Below, one piece after another: positions 13,201 through 25,532 of a stretch of DNA of 64,000 nt. The notes beneath the pieces are model-generated. The model was not told the origin of the DNA and did not search any database. It saw only the letters and a list, made by a program, of their open reading frames with translations. Origin of the DNA: Volvox africanus (Eukaryota; Chlorophyta; Chlorophyceae; Chlamydomonadales; Volvocaceae). The stretch covers positions 372,001 through 436,000 of the forward strand of contig BSDZ01000038.1 in NCBI GenBank assembly GCA_030268105.1. The letters run 5' to 3'. The position numbers and the translations under genes were made by a program. The first letter of the stretch is position 1; every line of letters begins with the position of its first letter.

Positions 13201-16200
13201 ATAAATAGTCAAACTCGATAGTCTAATTTGAAACGAACCACGTTGTGTTATGTTTATGCAACCATGTCGTATATGACCTGAAATGAGTGATGAGTGGGAT
13301 ATAGACCTATCACGTACACAGGCTCTGGAGCGTCATTCGGAACTGGGCGCACTGTACGACGCCATCAACGGTACGGTGCCAGAGCTGCTGAGTCAGCTAG
13401 GTCCCCTCGCTGAGGTGACTCTGTTCGCGCCGACAAATTCGTGAGTACTTACTAATCCGTATTTGTGTGACAATACGGTAGAATATCAATCTCCAGGCAG
13501 TGTCGGCGCGCGATGGAGTTTGGTTATTATATAATTTTTTTCCTGTGTATACCGCACGATAATTCAGAAAGTTATTACCGTCATGCAGCCTCTCTCTCTT
13601 TTTTCTATAGAGATCAAGGGAGGCATGAATCCATTGTGCCGTACTAATAAGGGAAGAGATCGATGATGAAGAATTATTGTACAAGTAGTGAGCGAACCTG
13701 CCTACCAGTTGATACATGCTATGCTGTGACAGCCATTTCCTTCCCGTCAGCAGTTTGTTATCACCATCATCGTCATCATTATCATTAACATTTTTTTCTA
13801 CTTTAGCTATCCGCTTGCGCACACACAGGGCCATCCGCGTTGCCCTGAGCGGCGTTGACTCCCGGTTCAGCCAGTTTCTGTCTTCCCCGGCTGGAGTTGC
13901 GTTCCTCCTAAGATACCACATCGCGCAGAAGCCCGTCATCTTCTCAGCCGACGACGTGGCCGAGGACCGCAACGTAACGACATTCGCGTAAGGTTCATTT
14001 TGACTTTGCAATTGATGAGAAGATCGTAAGGCGGAAAGAAGAATCCGGTAGTTAGGTGTATCTATCTAGTCGAGTACTGTTTAAGAATAAGATTACATGC
14101 TGCTGCCATGAGGAATAGCTCCGGGGGCGCTGCTGTACATGCTGTGCTAGGCTATGCTTTGCTGTTTATTATCTTGTTATTGTATTGTATTGTATTGTAT
14201 TATGTTATATTATATTATATTATATTATATTATATTATATTATATTATATTATATTATATTATATTATATTATATTATATTATATTATATTATATTATAT
14301 TATATTATATTATATTATATTATATTATATTATATTATATTATATTATATTATATTATATTATATTATATTATATTATATTATATTATATTATATTATAT
14401 TATATTATATTATATTATATTATATTATATTATATTATATTATGTAATGCGTAGTATGATATACATGGTGTGTTATGCACTGCACTGCGCCATGCTTGTA
14501 CGGAAGCTATTAAGGGACAATTTTCCTAGTAAGCGATACCTACCTAATGATCGATCCACGCGTAGTGGTATTGGGTTGCTCGTATGCAACCACGCAAGGG
14601 GCCAGACGCCAAGGCAACTGCAAGCAACTAGCCACGAAGGAAGAATATATAATGCTACTCCCGTACATTGGGGTGAACTTCTGGCGAACGTGCGCATTAT
14701 GTGTATGTGTGTATGCAAGCGTTACAGGATGGTGGTGGTGGTATTCCTCATCATCAGCGGCTCCCGCCCGCTAATCTGATAACCACCCCACCTGGGCTGA
14801 GCCCCGCGTGCTCCTCCCTCCCTGTCATTGGTCGCTAGAGGGCCGCCCGCATCATCCATTCCTCGCCCAAGTATAGGTGTTACACTGCTGTGGGAGACTT
14901 GCCCTGAAAGGACAGGCACCGGGGGCCCTGACCGGGCCGAACCCCAGCGCAGGGGGGAACACACGGCGTGTGTGTTTATGTATATGTGTATGTGTGTATG
15001 TGTGTGAGCATGTGTACATCACACACAGACAGACACATGTGTATATATGTATGCCGCATGTGTATGTGTGTGAGCCGCAGGGGTCTAAAGTTGACACTCG
15101 AACGCACAGGACAGACGACCAGGGTGCGGTTCCCCTCGGGGAGCGCCACCATCACCGATTCGTACCAAGTGGGGCTAAACGCCAAGTGAGTGATGACTCA
15201 CTGCCGGCGTCAGGGTGGGCGCCGTGAGGGGCTGCCAGAGGCTGCCAGAGGGGGAGATACGAAACGAACTGGGGAAGGAGGGGTGCATGATGGCCAGATG
15301 GGTGCAGGTTGTATATATGCATATGAATGTGCAATGATTCTCTCTCTCTCCCTCCCTCCCCCCCCTTCTTTTGTCTTTCTCTCTGTTCGTGTCTGTCTCT
15401 GTCTCTGTCTCTCTTATATAAATATATACCACTTAAATATATGAGTTTATATATGATACAAATCTTCCACATCATATTTTGAAACGAGTTCCAAGGTTCC
15501 TAAATTTCCAATAAGATAACGTTTATGTTTAAGCTGAATATTCATCAACCGACCCGTCTCACCTTCCCTCCTTCCGTTTCGTTTCGCACGACTTCCATAT
15601 ATACCGCCACTTTCGCTGGGCCCCGCTGCCTGACATATCCATGTCTACGGAATCGGATATGTACGTACATATGCAGCGGTTCCCAGCGCGCTGCCGTACA
15701 CGTCATCGACCAGCTGCTCATTCCCCCCTCCCTGACCAGCGTCGCCCAAGCCCTAAATCTTGAATCTGAGGCGAATACCTTCGTGGCCGTCCTCAACGTC
15801 AGCAGCGCCTACTCTAACTTGATGTCGAGCTCAAATTTTAACGGCACCATTTTAGTTCCGACAGACGCCGCCTTTGCCAAATACATTCTCGCAAATGGCC
15901 TTAACCTCATAACACTTATTTCTAAGCCCGACTTCGTCAAGCCGACACTCGATGTGAGATATCTTTTATGCGATATATGGATGGATTGATAGAAAGACGC
16001 ATGTTTTTTTAACTGTAATTAATTAATTTAGGGTTTTCAATCATATGATTAATTGGGTTGGGTAATTTGGTAATTATGTTGTTAGTCATATAAGTAATTG
16101 TTAATCAATTATGAATAAATGTATAATATATGTGCCATAATATGGTAAAAATCTGTCGTATACTAAACTACATGCTATGAATTATATATTATATATTATA

Positions 16201-17871
16201 GCACACATTCTATGATACCATTATATGATAAGAGAATACATTATTTGCTATTTATGAGCAAATGCATAAATACATGTTACATCAAATATCAAAAGAGAGA
16301 GACAACACAAATATATTTGATTTTAATTTTACCCTCATAATTCCAAATGTGTTCCTGAGTTATTCAGGAACGCAGACGCAGCTATAGAAATTGGGCAATT
16401 AACTTAGAGACGATAACGGCGGCCAGCACTTAACCCGTAATTAATTCCAAATAGAATTGTCATTACGGTCCTCGTTTCCTCTTTCCCCTCGTCGTATGCG
16501 ATGTCTGAGTTCATGATAGCGAAAATGGATGTAGTATACATGCCATACGTACGTCTTAGTCTGTACCTCGCAACGCATATTCCATACTAATTACGACATG
16601 CCGTACAACGCCGTACAATCCTCGAACGTATACCCGAGTGTGTGTGCTGCTCGGCGAACGTGCAGCTTTTATTTCGCACTCCTTCTTGTATAGGCTCCGT
16701 TGATCTGTCCGTTTGTCCATGCGTTGACCTGTCTATCTATCTGTCTGTCTGCCTGCGAAGAACTATTTGTACGTTTGTCTGTACGTCCCGCAGCTTCACA
16801 TCGTACCGAACAAGCGGCTGTCACTCACCACATTGGCCGATGGCACCAAGATTGCCACCAACAGGTTAGTCAGCTGTTCCCGTGTCAGGATTGCCAACAA
16901 GGCATTTTCATTCTTTTCTTCAATTAAACACATATAATATACAATATATGGAACAGAGCATATAAATTACATTTCTACAGAACAAGCTATACTGTCGTAT
17001 GGTTTGCATAGCCTCGGGTACCGTTGATACCCCGGTTGAGCACGCGCATCCTTGACCTGGACCCCCGGAGCCCCGTGTTACCGTTACAGTTACCGTTGCA
17101 GTACTGCTTGCTACCGTTTCCATGCTTTGAGCTGCTGACACATCGCCTATTGCTTCCCCGAGTGCGATGAAGGCCCCCCGTTATCTCCTTTGGGCCGCTG
17201 TCACCCTTTCCCCCCTGGAGCTCCCCCCGACACGCATGAAAATGTATTTCGAGAACCTCAACAGCCTCTGGTCCCTAAATCAATCCCAACTCCACCTCAC
17301 CCTGCCCCAACGTACGTCACCCCGCCCCGAAACCACCTAATCCCTCAGCGGCCCCAACACTCTGACAGTCCGAAGGGACGCTAACGGTACCGTGCGCTTT
17401 GTGTCTGCCAACAACACCGCAACTGCCTTGTACGAATACTTCGCCGGAGAATGGGGCAATGGGTGAGTACGGATGGAAGCACGTACATAGGCCAGACGTA
17501 CTTACTCCGCCTACCATGCATCCTGCCTGCCATGCGTGCACACGCACGAGTATTGCAAGGACTTTGCATCGCTCCTATGTACATGGGATGGGATGTATAT
17601 ATGTATAAATACATATATGTATATGTGTATATTACACTCGTTCATAATATATATATAATCTTCATCTACCTTACTTTTACATGTAGGATAATGTCTTCCC
17701 CTTGCTGCCCCTTCCCTGGTCAGGACTACTCTCATCTTTATCGACACTCTCTTAATACCAGGGTCCACGAGGCTGAGCGGAGCGGCCGCCTCGGTGGGGC
17801 CCTCTCCCTTCGCGATGCTCTTGTGCAGCACCCTCGCCGCAGCTTTCCTGCACCTCTTCGGACGATTGTAG
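10278..17871 (+). CDS. Fasciclin-like (FAS1) secreted protein 1, probably GPI-anchored
   Basis: Eleven exons: 10278-10311, 10511-10674, 11551-11708, 12801-12975, 13322-13440, 13829-13987, 15081-15185, 15677-15953, 16794-16864, 17349-17462, 17724-17871 (TAG). All junctions are GT-AG and the chain codes 507 residues. A signal peptide begins MERLTPLSILIGLLTF and probably ends after SAS/TASA near residue 22. Three FAS1 domains follow: exons 2-4 (VTVFAPSDQ ... YHVV ... HIIDNVLLP), exons 5 to early 8 (VTLFAPTNS ... YHIA ... HVIDQLLIPP) and late 8 to 11 (TILVPTDAAF ... LHIVPN ... IFIDTLLIPG). The C-terminus is a short hydrophobic tail (FAMLLCSTLAAAFLHLF), as expected of a GPI-attachment signal. FAS1 proteins mediate adhesion at cell surfaces and in extracellular matrix (family knowledge); a wall or matrix role here is inference. 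It is the first of three paralogues in the window. The acceptor of exon 4 (GCAAG) is the least typical. Confidence 0.85.
14181..14443. repeat. Pentanucleotide (TATAT)n array in intron 6
   Basis: About 263 bp: four TGTAT units and then roughly 47 nearly perfect TATAT units, in intron 6 of FAS1 gene 1. The long open frames it creates are artefacts of the repeat. Confidence 0.95.
14876..14961. repeat. Dispersed intronic repeat, copy 1
   Basis: GC-rich segment starting GGTGTTACACTG and containing CACCGGGGGCCCTGACCGGG and CAGCGCAGGGG, inside intron 6 of FAS1 gene 1. A clearly related copy lies in intron 4 of FAS1 gene 3 (36481-36565). No coding capacity. Possibly the end of a short non-autonomous element. 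Confidence 0.65.
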
Positions 17872-19701
17872 TCGGTGGCGTACAGAATATAATGCAACCA
17901 TGCATGCATAAGCCTTGTACCGTATGTGTTATCACTCATCATTCAGACCTCGGATCGCGCATGGTCAGAGCTTGGATGTTAAACATCGACATGGCTGCAC
18001 CCATGGACCTCTCGAGTCCGTCATTAGCACCAAAATGACAAACTGGCGTGCGTGCTGGGCTGTGTGTGCACGTTATGAGGCGGTGTAACATCATTTTACA
18101 TTGCATTGCATTTCATCGCGTTGTATTTATGGCGTCGTATAGCAGATGTGCGTACAAAACCAACGGAGCCAATCATGCAGCGATTGATGCCGGGTTGTCA
18201 TAAGTTCCCTAGCTAGGGCAAATACAACGTATGTGTCAACACGAGCTAACGAACTTTTGTTGTTGTTGTAGGGGTCGCACGCTAGGTTCATCAGGACAAG
18301 TTATGTGTCGTATTGCTGGCATTGAGGGTTAGCTTGAGAGTGTTGAGGCCGTGCATGCATGTGCGTGATGAACCCCTTCGCTCGTTTCCTCTCTCCCTCT
18401 CTCCCACTCTCCCTCTTCATTTTTCTTTCTGTCCCTCTCAACAACAAATGTCCTCTATCCGCCTTACCCTCCCCTGCAACGGCCCTTCCTACCTACCTAA
18501 CTTGCATCTTAATTGGGGTAACGGTTCGTATAGGGCTTCTCCAGGGACATTTCCTTGGGTACCTCCCTGAAACTCTACCTGGATGTTATCAAGATTTAGT
18601 CTAGCCTGAGCCTGGAGCGAGCAGACATAAGTTTTTGGGGCTCCTGAACAACTGTGCTGCGTGATTTCCTCGCCAAGCTTGGGAAGCGTCCTTGTCAAGC
18701 TACACCGTCCGCGTCCATTCAGGGACAGTTCAGAGATGAGGTGCATAGTTCCACCTCTGGGCTTGCCTGGTCATCGACACGTCTTGGCTGCTTAGTAAGT
18801 TCATTCTGGCGTGTTCGGGGAGTCAACTTTCTTGTCCTGGCTGCCCCACGTCGTGTACGATCCGACGGTTATGGCGTTCGCTCTGTGTGCTCTGTGTTAA
18901 ATTGCCGCCGAAGTCCTTAGTCGTTGAAATGACATTAGCAGTGTCCTAAGGATAAGTTCAATAGCTCGATCCCTGTGGCAAGTTATGCACGGGTATCCAT
19001 ACTACGCGAGCCGTGCAGGGTGGCATTTTTTTGAAAGTCTTGCATTCATTATCGAAATATGAAAGCCTTAGCCGAAACGCTGCAGAATGGAGCGAGCGTG
19101 GTATGATTGTGCAACAAGGTTGGCGGCTTAGCGTCGACGCCATTCTCCCTAGTGTTCTACATAGAATGGTATAATGAGAAACACATTTAATCGCAATCAG
19201 GACTTTCGGTAAGATTAATTTACTTGTGGCGCCAGCAATACGTGGGATGCCACGTTTTCGTTTAGTCCAACGTAGAGCCCGACACTTGACCGGGAGTCCT
19301 TACACAGAAAGTCACAGGATGAGAACCTATGCGCTATATACTATTTATACGGATGTCGATAATTACAGCGGCCCGAGCGAGGGTCACAGTCGTACCGCGC
19401 GCAAAAGTGCAGCTTTGGATTACGGAAAGCAGCTTCGCTAAGCCGGGAAGCCCACTGGTCAAATAACTGCACTGTGGCGGGAATTTAACCTGTGATTGTT
19501 TGGCCGGTACTAAAACTTTCCATATGTGCCACTACATTCTCTCCCACGAAGAGTTGCAGTTATTACCTCGTAACCTTCGTGGCACCCATAGCACGTACCA
19601 ACATAATATTAGGATTAAGATTTAGTTTGGAGCGGCATACGCGCTTAAGACCTGACTAGTCAGGCTTAGCTGCCCTTAGCTACCAGCTACCGAGAAGGGA
19701 C
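17872..19701. other. Intergenic region between FAS1 gene 1 and the ankyrin/RING gene
   Basis: The left 200 bp is the 3'UTR of FAS1 gene 1; the first 20-30 bases after the stop are nearly identical to the same place in FAS1 gene 2. The rest shows no recognisable exon. Frames of 80-90 codons on both strands around 18490-18920 have no family I can name. Confidence 0.5.
18084..18088 (+). terminator. Candidate TGTAA poly(A) signal of FAS1 gene 1
   Basis: First TGTAA seen after the stop codon, 213 nt downstream. TGTAA is the usual polyadenylation signal of Chlamydomonas and Volvox (established knowledge); use of this copy is inferred. Confidence 0.4.
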
Positions 19702-22700
19702 ATGGGCAATAATCAGTCTTTGCCGGAGAAAGTGCTTTCAGCGGTGCAACGTAACGATGTGTGCGCTCTTCAGGTAGACCCACAATTCCATCCTTCCCAC
19801 GGCTGCCTTGCCCACTGTGATTTGCCAACGTCAAAACCCCAGCACGTTAGCCAAACTAAGGTGCACGCTAGATTTTATAAGCTCGGAGGCGCGAGGCCAT
19901 GTGCTCAATTCGTGGCCTTACCCGCTGTGGCCGGACTATTTCTGGGTTACATATTCCATGACGAATGTATGCTGGGCTATCTTTGTAAGCATCACGCGAG
20001 GATGTTCCTTTCGCGTGCGGTGTTCTTGGTGGATGTACTTAAGGTACCGCCGACTGAAGATGACGAAACACCAATGTTAATTCCCAACCCTGCACATGGC
20101 TGGGCACGCACCTTTCCCGCCGCGCACGTGTTTCCACTGCTTCCCAGGCTTTGCTGTCCAACCTGAATCCGTCGGGTTCCATCAATGATCCAGCATTACG
20201 AACTGCGGTCCTGGAGTATAAGGATAAAAATGGCCGCACGCCGCTGCTGGTGGCAGCTGCAAAGAACCATTATCAAGTTCTGCAGCAGGTTAGTGATCAA
20301 AAAAGCAGCGAAGCGCCATCACTTTACGGCCTAGATCATAGCGCGCTATGGACGGACGCAGTAACACGTTGTGGCCTTTCAAGTTAAACTCCCTGTTCTT
20401 AAAGAAGGATGACATAAGGGGGGCCGCGAAGCACAGTTTGGCGACGAGTTATTCCATGCCCCGCTGCTATTATGGAGCCATAGATGCTTAGAAAAGCATT
20501 GTAGAGGTAGCATGTATTTCCATGTATCTGAACACGAGTCTTAGCTTTGGGCAGACCCGACCTTGCCTCAGCTCCCACGCAGGTGCAGGGGTGTCTGGCT
20601 GCGGCATTCCAGTTTGTCCAGCCAGCTCTTATTCCCTGACTGCTTCCCCTTGCCTTTGGCTTACGTCCACAGCTTATTCTGTTAGGTGCTAATGTGCACT
20701 ACATAAATCCTTCTCGCGATTCAGTCGGCAGCGCGCTCCATGAAGCAGCCGCAAGGCGGCATGAGGCAACGGTAGAGCTGCTGCTGTCTGCGGGCGCAAG
20801 CCCCTTCACGGCCAATGCAGCCGGGCGGACAGCCCTGGATGAAGCCGTCCTGAGCGGAAACACGGGTGTCGTTCGCGCCATCGAGAAGTACGCTGAGTTC
20901 TCGGGTATTGTGGCCTTCAAGGTAGGATTGTAATATGGCCGCTTGTGACCGCTTGTAATATGGTCCGACTCGCCTCTCCCCTTGTCTCGTTGAAATTTAA
21001 GCCCCTAACCGTCCTTTGTATTTACTGAGCCCGAAAGTATATGAGCCCGATCACAAAATCCAGCTACTTGTCCCAAACACAAGGTGTCCCAAGTACACGG
21101 ATGTGTCCGGCTCCCTCGCGCGTTTTCCTTTTCTTCGACGCACAGCGCAACAAGAGGTTTGGAAGTTGCTTTTGTAGGAAGGACGAAGGACGAAGGCTTT
21201 CGTGCTGGGATTTGATTCCCATTCGCTGCATGGCGCGCACAGCCAGACACGCATGACCTCTTCCTGAGTATCAACATGTCCTGGTCCCAACCTCTACATT
21301 CGTGGTGCCCTACAGACCCGAACGATGGGTGGCTTGTCATCGAAATACAAAGCGCGCTGGGCAGTAATGATGCCCTACTTTCCATTTGGTCGTGGGCGAG
21401 AAGGCTCCAGTGCCAGTGCCAGTGGCAACCTGGGTAGATCATGTACGGAGATGACTCCTAAAACCCGGCGCTGCTTATGGTTGTACAAAGACAAGTTCAG
21501 CGCCGCCCCGCGGTGCCGGCTGTGGGTGGATGGTGCTGCAGTCCTGACCAACGGGCCGGCTGGCACGGAGGGCACCCTGGTAAGGAAATGGGATGAGAAC
21601 CATGCGAGCGTGCGTGCGGATGTGTGCAGGCATGGACAGCAGGGCTCCTGCCCTCATCTGCCGCGGAGACGAGGGGAAAGGGGAAATCGAATAAACGAAT
21701 TATATTATCATAAATAACAAATAATAATTGCCTCAAATAAATAATCGTGAAGTCATTCCCCTGGTATGCCGTTCCCCTATTTGCTCTCCTTCCCCTTCTT
21801 GATCTCCTTGTTTCACTGCAATCCCATCCTTATTCCCGCGGGCCCCAGCGGCTGCACACGTCCCACGGAGAGCCCATCGGTGACCTGGTAGCGAGCTTCT
21901 CCCACGGCTACTGCGTGGCGTTTCGACCAGCCGACATGACGCCCAGCGCGACGTCAGCTTACCACAGATTGGTGGTTTTACTAAATGGAAGTGCCATCTC
22001 GGGAACTCAACTGCCGCCACAGCAGCAGCAGCAGCAGCAGCAGCAGGCGGTAGCTGCGATGTCAGCTGGCCCTCCTCCGGTCATGCACTACCCCGCAGCC
22101 GGGAGCTTAGTCTCTAACCCGAACGCGGTACTGCAGCCACCAGTCCAGTTGATGCCAGTTCCCACGATGCTGCCCAACACGGGTCAGACACCTTCACCAT
22201 CACGCCCGTACTACCCGGTCATGCTCCCGGTAGCCGCACATGGCGCTGGGGTAGCTGGTGTATCTTCCTTCATACGGATGTCCTCACCACCACCGCCGCC
22301 ACAGCAAGTGAGCACGTCTGAACTTGCAGTAACGCCACCGCCATCGTCATCCAGGGGGCAATCCCTCCTGTTCCCGGGTACTGCGGGGCACTGCCCCGTG
22401 GTCCTACCACCCACCCTTCACACGCAGCGTCAGCCGCTTCCCGCAGCCGCAGGAACCATGCCAGCAGCGGCACACGTGCAGAGCGCACAGGGTGATGTAA
22501 TTGATGTGTCCGAGCCTGGCGTGGATGGTCAGGTCGTCGTCGACATGATTGTAGAAAGGATGGCCGCGTTGCCGGTACGGCTCGGGGGCCCGAAAACTGG
22601 GAAGCCGCGGCTGGGGTGCCCGAAAAAAGAGCAGGGGGTACGGCTTGGGGGGAGGCCGAAAAGGGGGTTGCACGTTTTGTTATCATAAAAGCATTAAAGG

Positions 22701-23606
22701 CATTCATATTTGCGGCACGAACTTCTGCGTCAACTTGTGCGGGTTTTTTTAAGAAAACCGCACACGAAGCTTTAATTTGTCTAATCGTAATTTCTCATCG
22801 GTATTGCATATATTATATATATAGGTGATTATAATAATGTTAATAATATTAATAATATTATAATATTACATATAGTGTCATTTCAGACAGCTCGCTACAA
22901 CGGCCACGATGTGCAGGGCGAATCAGATGAGGCGTTCGCGATGCGCCTGGCGTCTGCCATTTCGGCATCCTCCGGTGGCAACTCGCAGCGACCTCTTCAT
23001 CCACAGAAGCACTTCCGAGCTGAGGCACCATCACCCGCGAGGTCGGCGGCGCAAGCCGCCTCAGACCTCTCCACTCAGTCGACGCAACGGCTCCGGTTCA
23101 GCACTGGCGAGGATGTGAGTCCCAGCCTCCCCCGCGCCAACAGCGACCAACACAATATCCCGGGCCCCTACCCTCCCAGCTTCGATGTGGCGGGCGGGGA
23201 GAGAGGGCCATCCGGCCATTCCCAGCAGGTTCGTCCTGCCGGGGGACTGGCCGCAGGACAGCGCGAGCAGTACAACACCTCGGGCTCCGGAACCAGCGGC
23301 TGTGATAACACCAGCTTCATGGCTCATGTACCACCGTCAAGCTGTGGGTCCCGGGACATGGAGCCTTCAGCACCGCCTGCGGACCCATTCGCTGCCAGCA
23401 CAGCGCGGTCGGCTCCACGCCAGCCAGTCCCGCCGGAGCCTGAACCCGAGTGCGTCATCTGCTTGAATGCGCCTAGGGAAGTGGGCTTCCTGCACGGTGA
23501 TTCCGTGCACTGCTGCGTATGCCGGGAGTGCTCCAAATGCATCACTGCTGGGGATCTGTGCCCCCTCTGCCGCCAGCCAGTGGAACGTGTGCTGGGCGTG
23601 TACTGA
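19702..23606 (+). CDS. Ankyrin-repeat RING E3 ubiquitin ligase (XBAT35-like), probably N-myristoylated
   Basis: Six exons, all phase 0: 19702-19773, 20148-20288, 20673-20921, 21316-21579, 21849-22574, 22887-23606 (TGA), giving about 723 residues. MGNNQS is a good N-myristoylation start. Ankyrin repeats span about 25-145, with the typical phrases NGRTPLLVAAAKNHYQVLQ, SALHEAAARRHEATVELLLS and AGRTALDEAVLSGNTGVVRA. Residues 155-242 form a conserved-looking segment of basic and aromatic residues. A Pro/Gln/Ser-rich linker follows, with nine Gln at about 300-308. The extreme C-terminus (673-723) is a RING: CVIC, HGDSVHCCVCRECSKC, CPLCRQP, ending VLGVY. Order and spacing resemble plant XBAT34/35 E3 ligases, but the metal-ligand pattern is closer to the MDM2 type. 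Predicted role: membrane-tethered E3 that binds substrates through ankyrin repeats. Substrate unknown. Confidence 0.82.
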
Positions 23607-23642
23607 ACATGGAGGACATGGACACGGATGGTCTGAATCGGG

Positions 23643-23860
23643 CAGGAGTTTTTAATGTTCTGCTGCTCTTTTAAGGATGAAGTGGAATGAGTTTTTAATG
23701 TTCTGCTGCTCTTGTAAGGATAAACTGGAATGAGTTTTTAATGTTCTGCTGCTCTTGTAAGGATAAACTGGAATGAGTTTTTAATGTTCTGCTGCTCTTG
23801 TAAGGATAAACTGGAATGAGTTTTTAATGTTCTGCTGCTCTTGTAAGGATAAACTGGAGT
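23643..23860. repeat. 43-bp minisatellite in the 3'UTR of the RING gene
   Basis: Five tandem copies of a 43-bp unit (TTTTTAATGTTCTGCTGCTC followed by TGTAAGGATAAACTGGAA), starting about 40 bp after the stop codon. The last four copies each carry TGTAA (23713, 23756, 23799, 23842). The first copy has TTTAA at that place. Confidence 0.9.
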
Positions 23861-23873
23861 TATTCTCGAGTGT
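23713..23873 (+). terminator. Cluster of TGTAA poly(A) signals
   Basis: TGTAA at 23713-23717, 23756-23760, 23799-23803, 23842-23846 and 23869-23873, that is 107-267 nt after the stop codon of the RING gene. Four of them result from amplification of the 43-bp unit. Use in vivo is inferred from the algal consensus. Confidence 0.45.
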
Positions 23874-24229
23874 AAGGCTCGGACCTGTACTTAAAAGTCT
23901 CACTGTATATACCAGACCAGGCCAGCCCTATGACGAACATTTGTTCAAGAGGTGATAAGGATAATTAGGTGGCTCTCACCATTTTTTTACGGTTTAAGGG
24001 TTCTATGGCTCCCGGCAGAACGTGTGGCTGTACTGTTGGTTGTTGAAGGCTTTTGGGGGGGGGACATTATTGGGCCTCGTGTGCAATGTTTGGTGGCTAT
24101 GTCCCTTCGTGTCCGAGAGCTGCTTTGTCAATGTCGTCATTATCCTTTGCCAAAGGCCTTGTGGACCCAAAATGCTTTGGCGGTCTTTTCATTGGTCGGA
24201 CGCTTACGTGTTTCTTAACTATGCGAGTT

Positions 24230-25260
24230 AACTTGTAGATAATTTGCAGCATACTAAAATAGTACCTCGCAAGGCATTAGCGCGGGCTTGCTGCTGGTCG
24301 ACTCGAGGAAAGATATATCGAGCACTATCGAGCTTCGTCGCGTACGACTGGATTGCCTTGGTTGACATGTAGTAGCTGTGATGATAGGATGGTAGAGCAT
24401 TAGGCAAAAAGCTGTAGTAAAAAGCAGCAACCTCGCCTGGACTCCTGGATCCGGTGAACTGCCAACCTGGAGTGCTTACGGGGTTGCAGATATAATTTGC
24501 TTCCATCCAGCCTCCATGAGCTCGTAAGGCCCAAACGAGGCAGGAGGCTCAAAGAACCGCGAAAAATCCAGGACAAGCAAAATAATAGTTAAAATAGAAA
24601 TAAGAATATCAGAAATAACCGAGAAAGAAGGAAGATGTGTATGGAAAATTCTTCAAATTCATGGTGGCGTTTCTGCTTTCCCCTGAGTTTGCGTTAACCT
24701 CCCTGATGAGACTAATGATCACCATTTTGACGCCTGCATTGCAAAGAAAAGATGCCTCCAACAACGCGAAGAGTAGATTTCTGTATGACAATATGACCAC
24801 TAATTGAGCGCTCAAAATACCCCTCTTGGCCTTCCAAAATGCCCGGCTAAATAACCTGAAGAGTTAGATCTGGGCTCCATAACTGTGCCCCATAAGACAG
24901 AATAGACCTAACTTGTATATTGAAACATGTAAGTCCAATGCCGAAGTTCACGACGAAGTTTGTTGATATGAGAGAACATAATCTGCTGGCCAGTTCTCAA
25001 CACTTCATCAGTATAAGAAACAAAAGTCGTACTTCCCCTATAGAGAATACCAAGACAGCGCGTGCGGATAACCCTAGCGATAGGCGCGCTCTTTGGATTG
25101 GACGCCATTTTCGTGGGGGTCCTTACGGAAAGGAGTAAACGAAGCCAAAGAAGCTATCCTCTGAAGTACGCATCGGTGAAGATTAACATCCAAAGCTTCC
25201 ATCATTTTAACGTTGACCTGCATCCAAAAAGTGGCATGCCATTCGCTCAGCACTTCTAAT
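24230..25260 (-). mobile_element. Degenerate non-LTR retrotransposon (LINE) reverse-transcriptase remnant
   Basis: Minus-strand frames broken by stops and frameshifts. The stretch 25108-24908 reads as RT thumb-like sequence (QQIMFSHINKLRRELRHW) and is followed at about 24900-24860 by RSILSYGAQLWSPDL. That resembles the '..SYG.(E/Q).W..' segment that follows the catalytic domain in many L1-like algal LINEs. After it comes a frame with KSTLRVVGGIFSL, like the usual 'LR.lLGv' continuation. No intact YADD box, endonuclease or poly(A) tail is visible. Assignment rests on these motifs only. Confidence 0.4.
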
Positions 25261-25532
25261 AACCTCTATAAGCGAGCCCTAGACTCATGAAAAAAGTGAG
25301 TTTATCAGCGTAGAGCAGTAAGGGTTTACGATTATTTTTATCTCAATAAAGGACATCAGTGAACGGTTAGTACGACGACGCCGACAACCGTGTGTGACGA
25401 GCTCGCGATCTGATGCGAAACATGAGCGTTTTTAAATTCTTCTTTGTATTCCTTGATTTCAAATAAGCTTATAGCCCATTTTACAATCTCGCGCCAATAG
25501 CTGTGCGTATTGGTTGTAAAGCAGCTCTCAAA

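Noticed and set aside
13397..14011. 204-codon minus-strand frame
   Set aside because: It is antisense to exons 5 and 6 of FAS1 gene 1, whose plus-strand frame and splice phases match both paralogues.
14108..14779. 223-codon frame rich in Ile, Leu and Tyr
   Set aside because: Produced by the TATAT pentanucleotide array inside FAS1 gene 1 intron 6.
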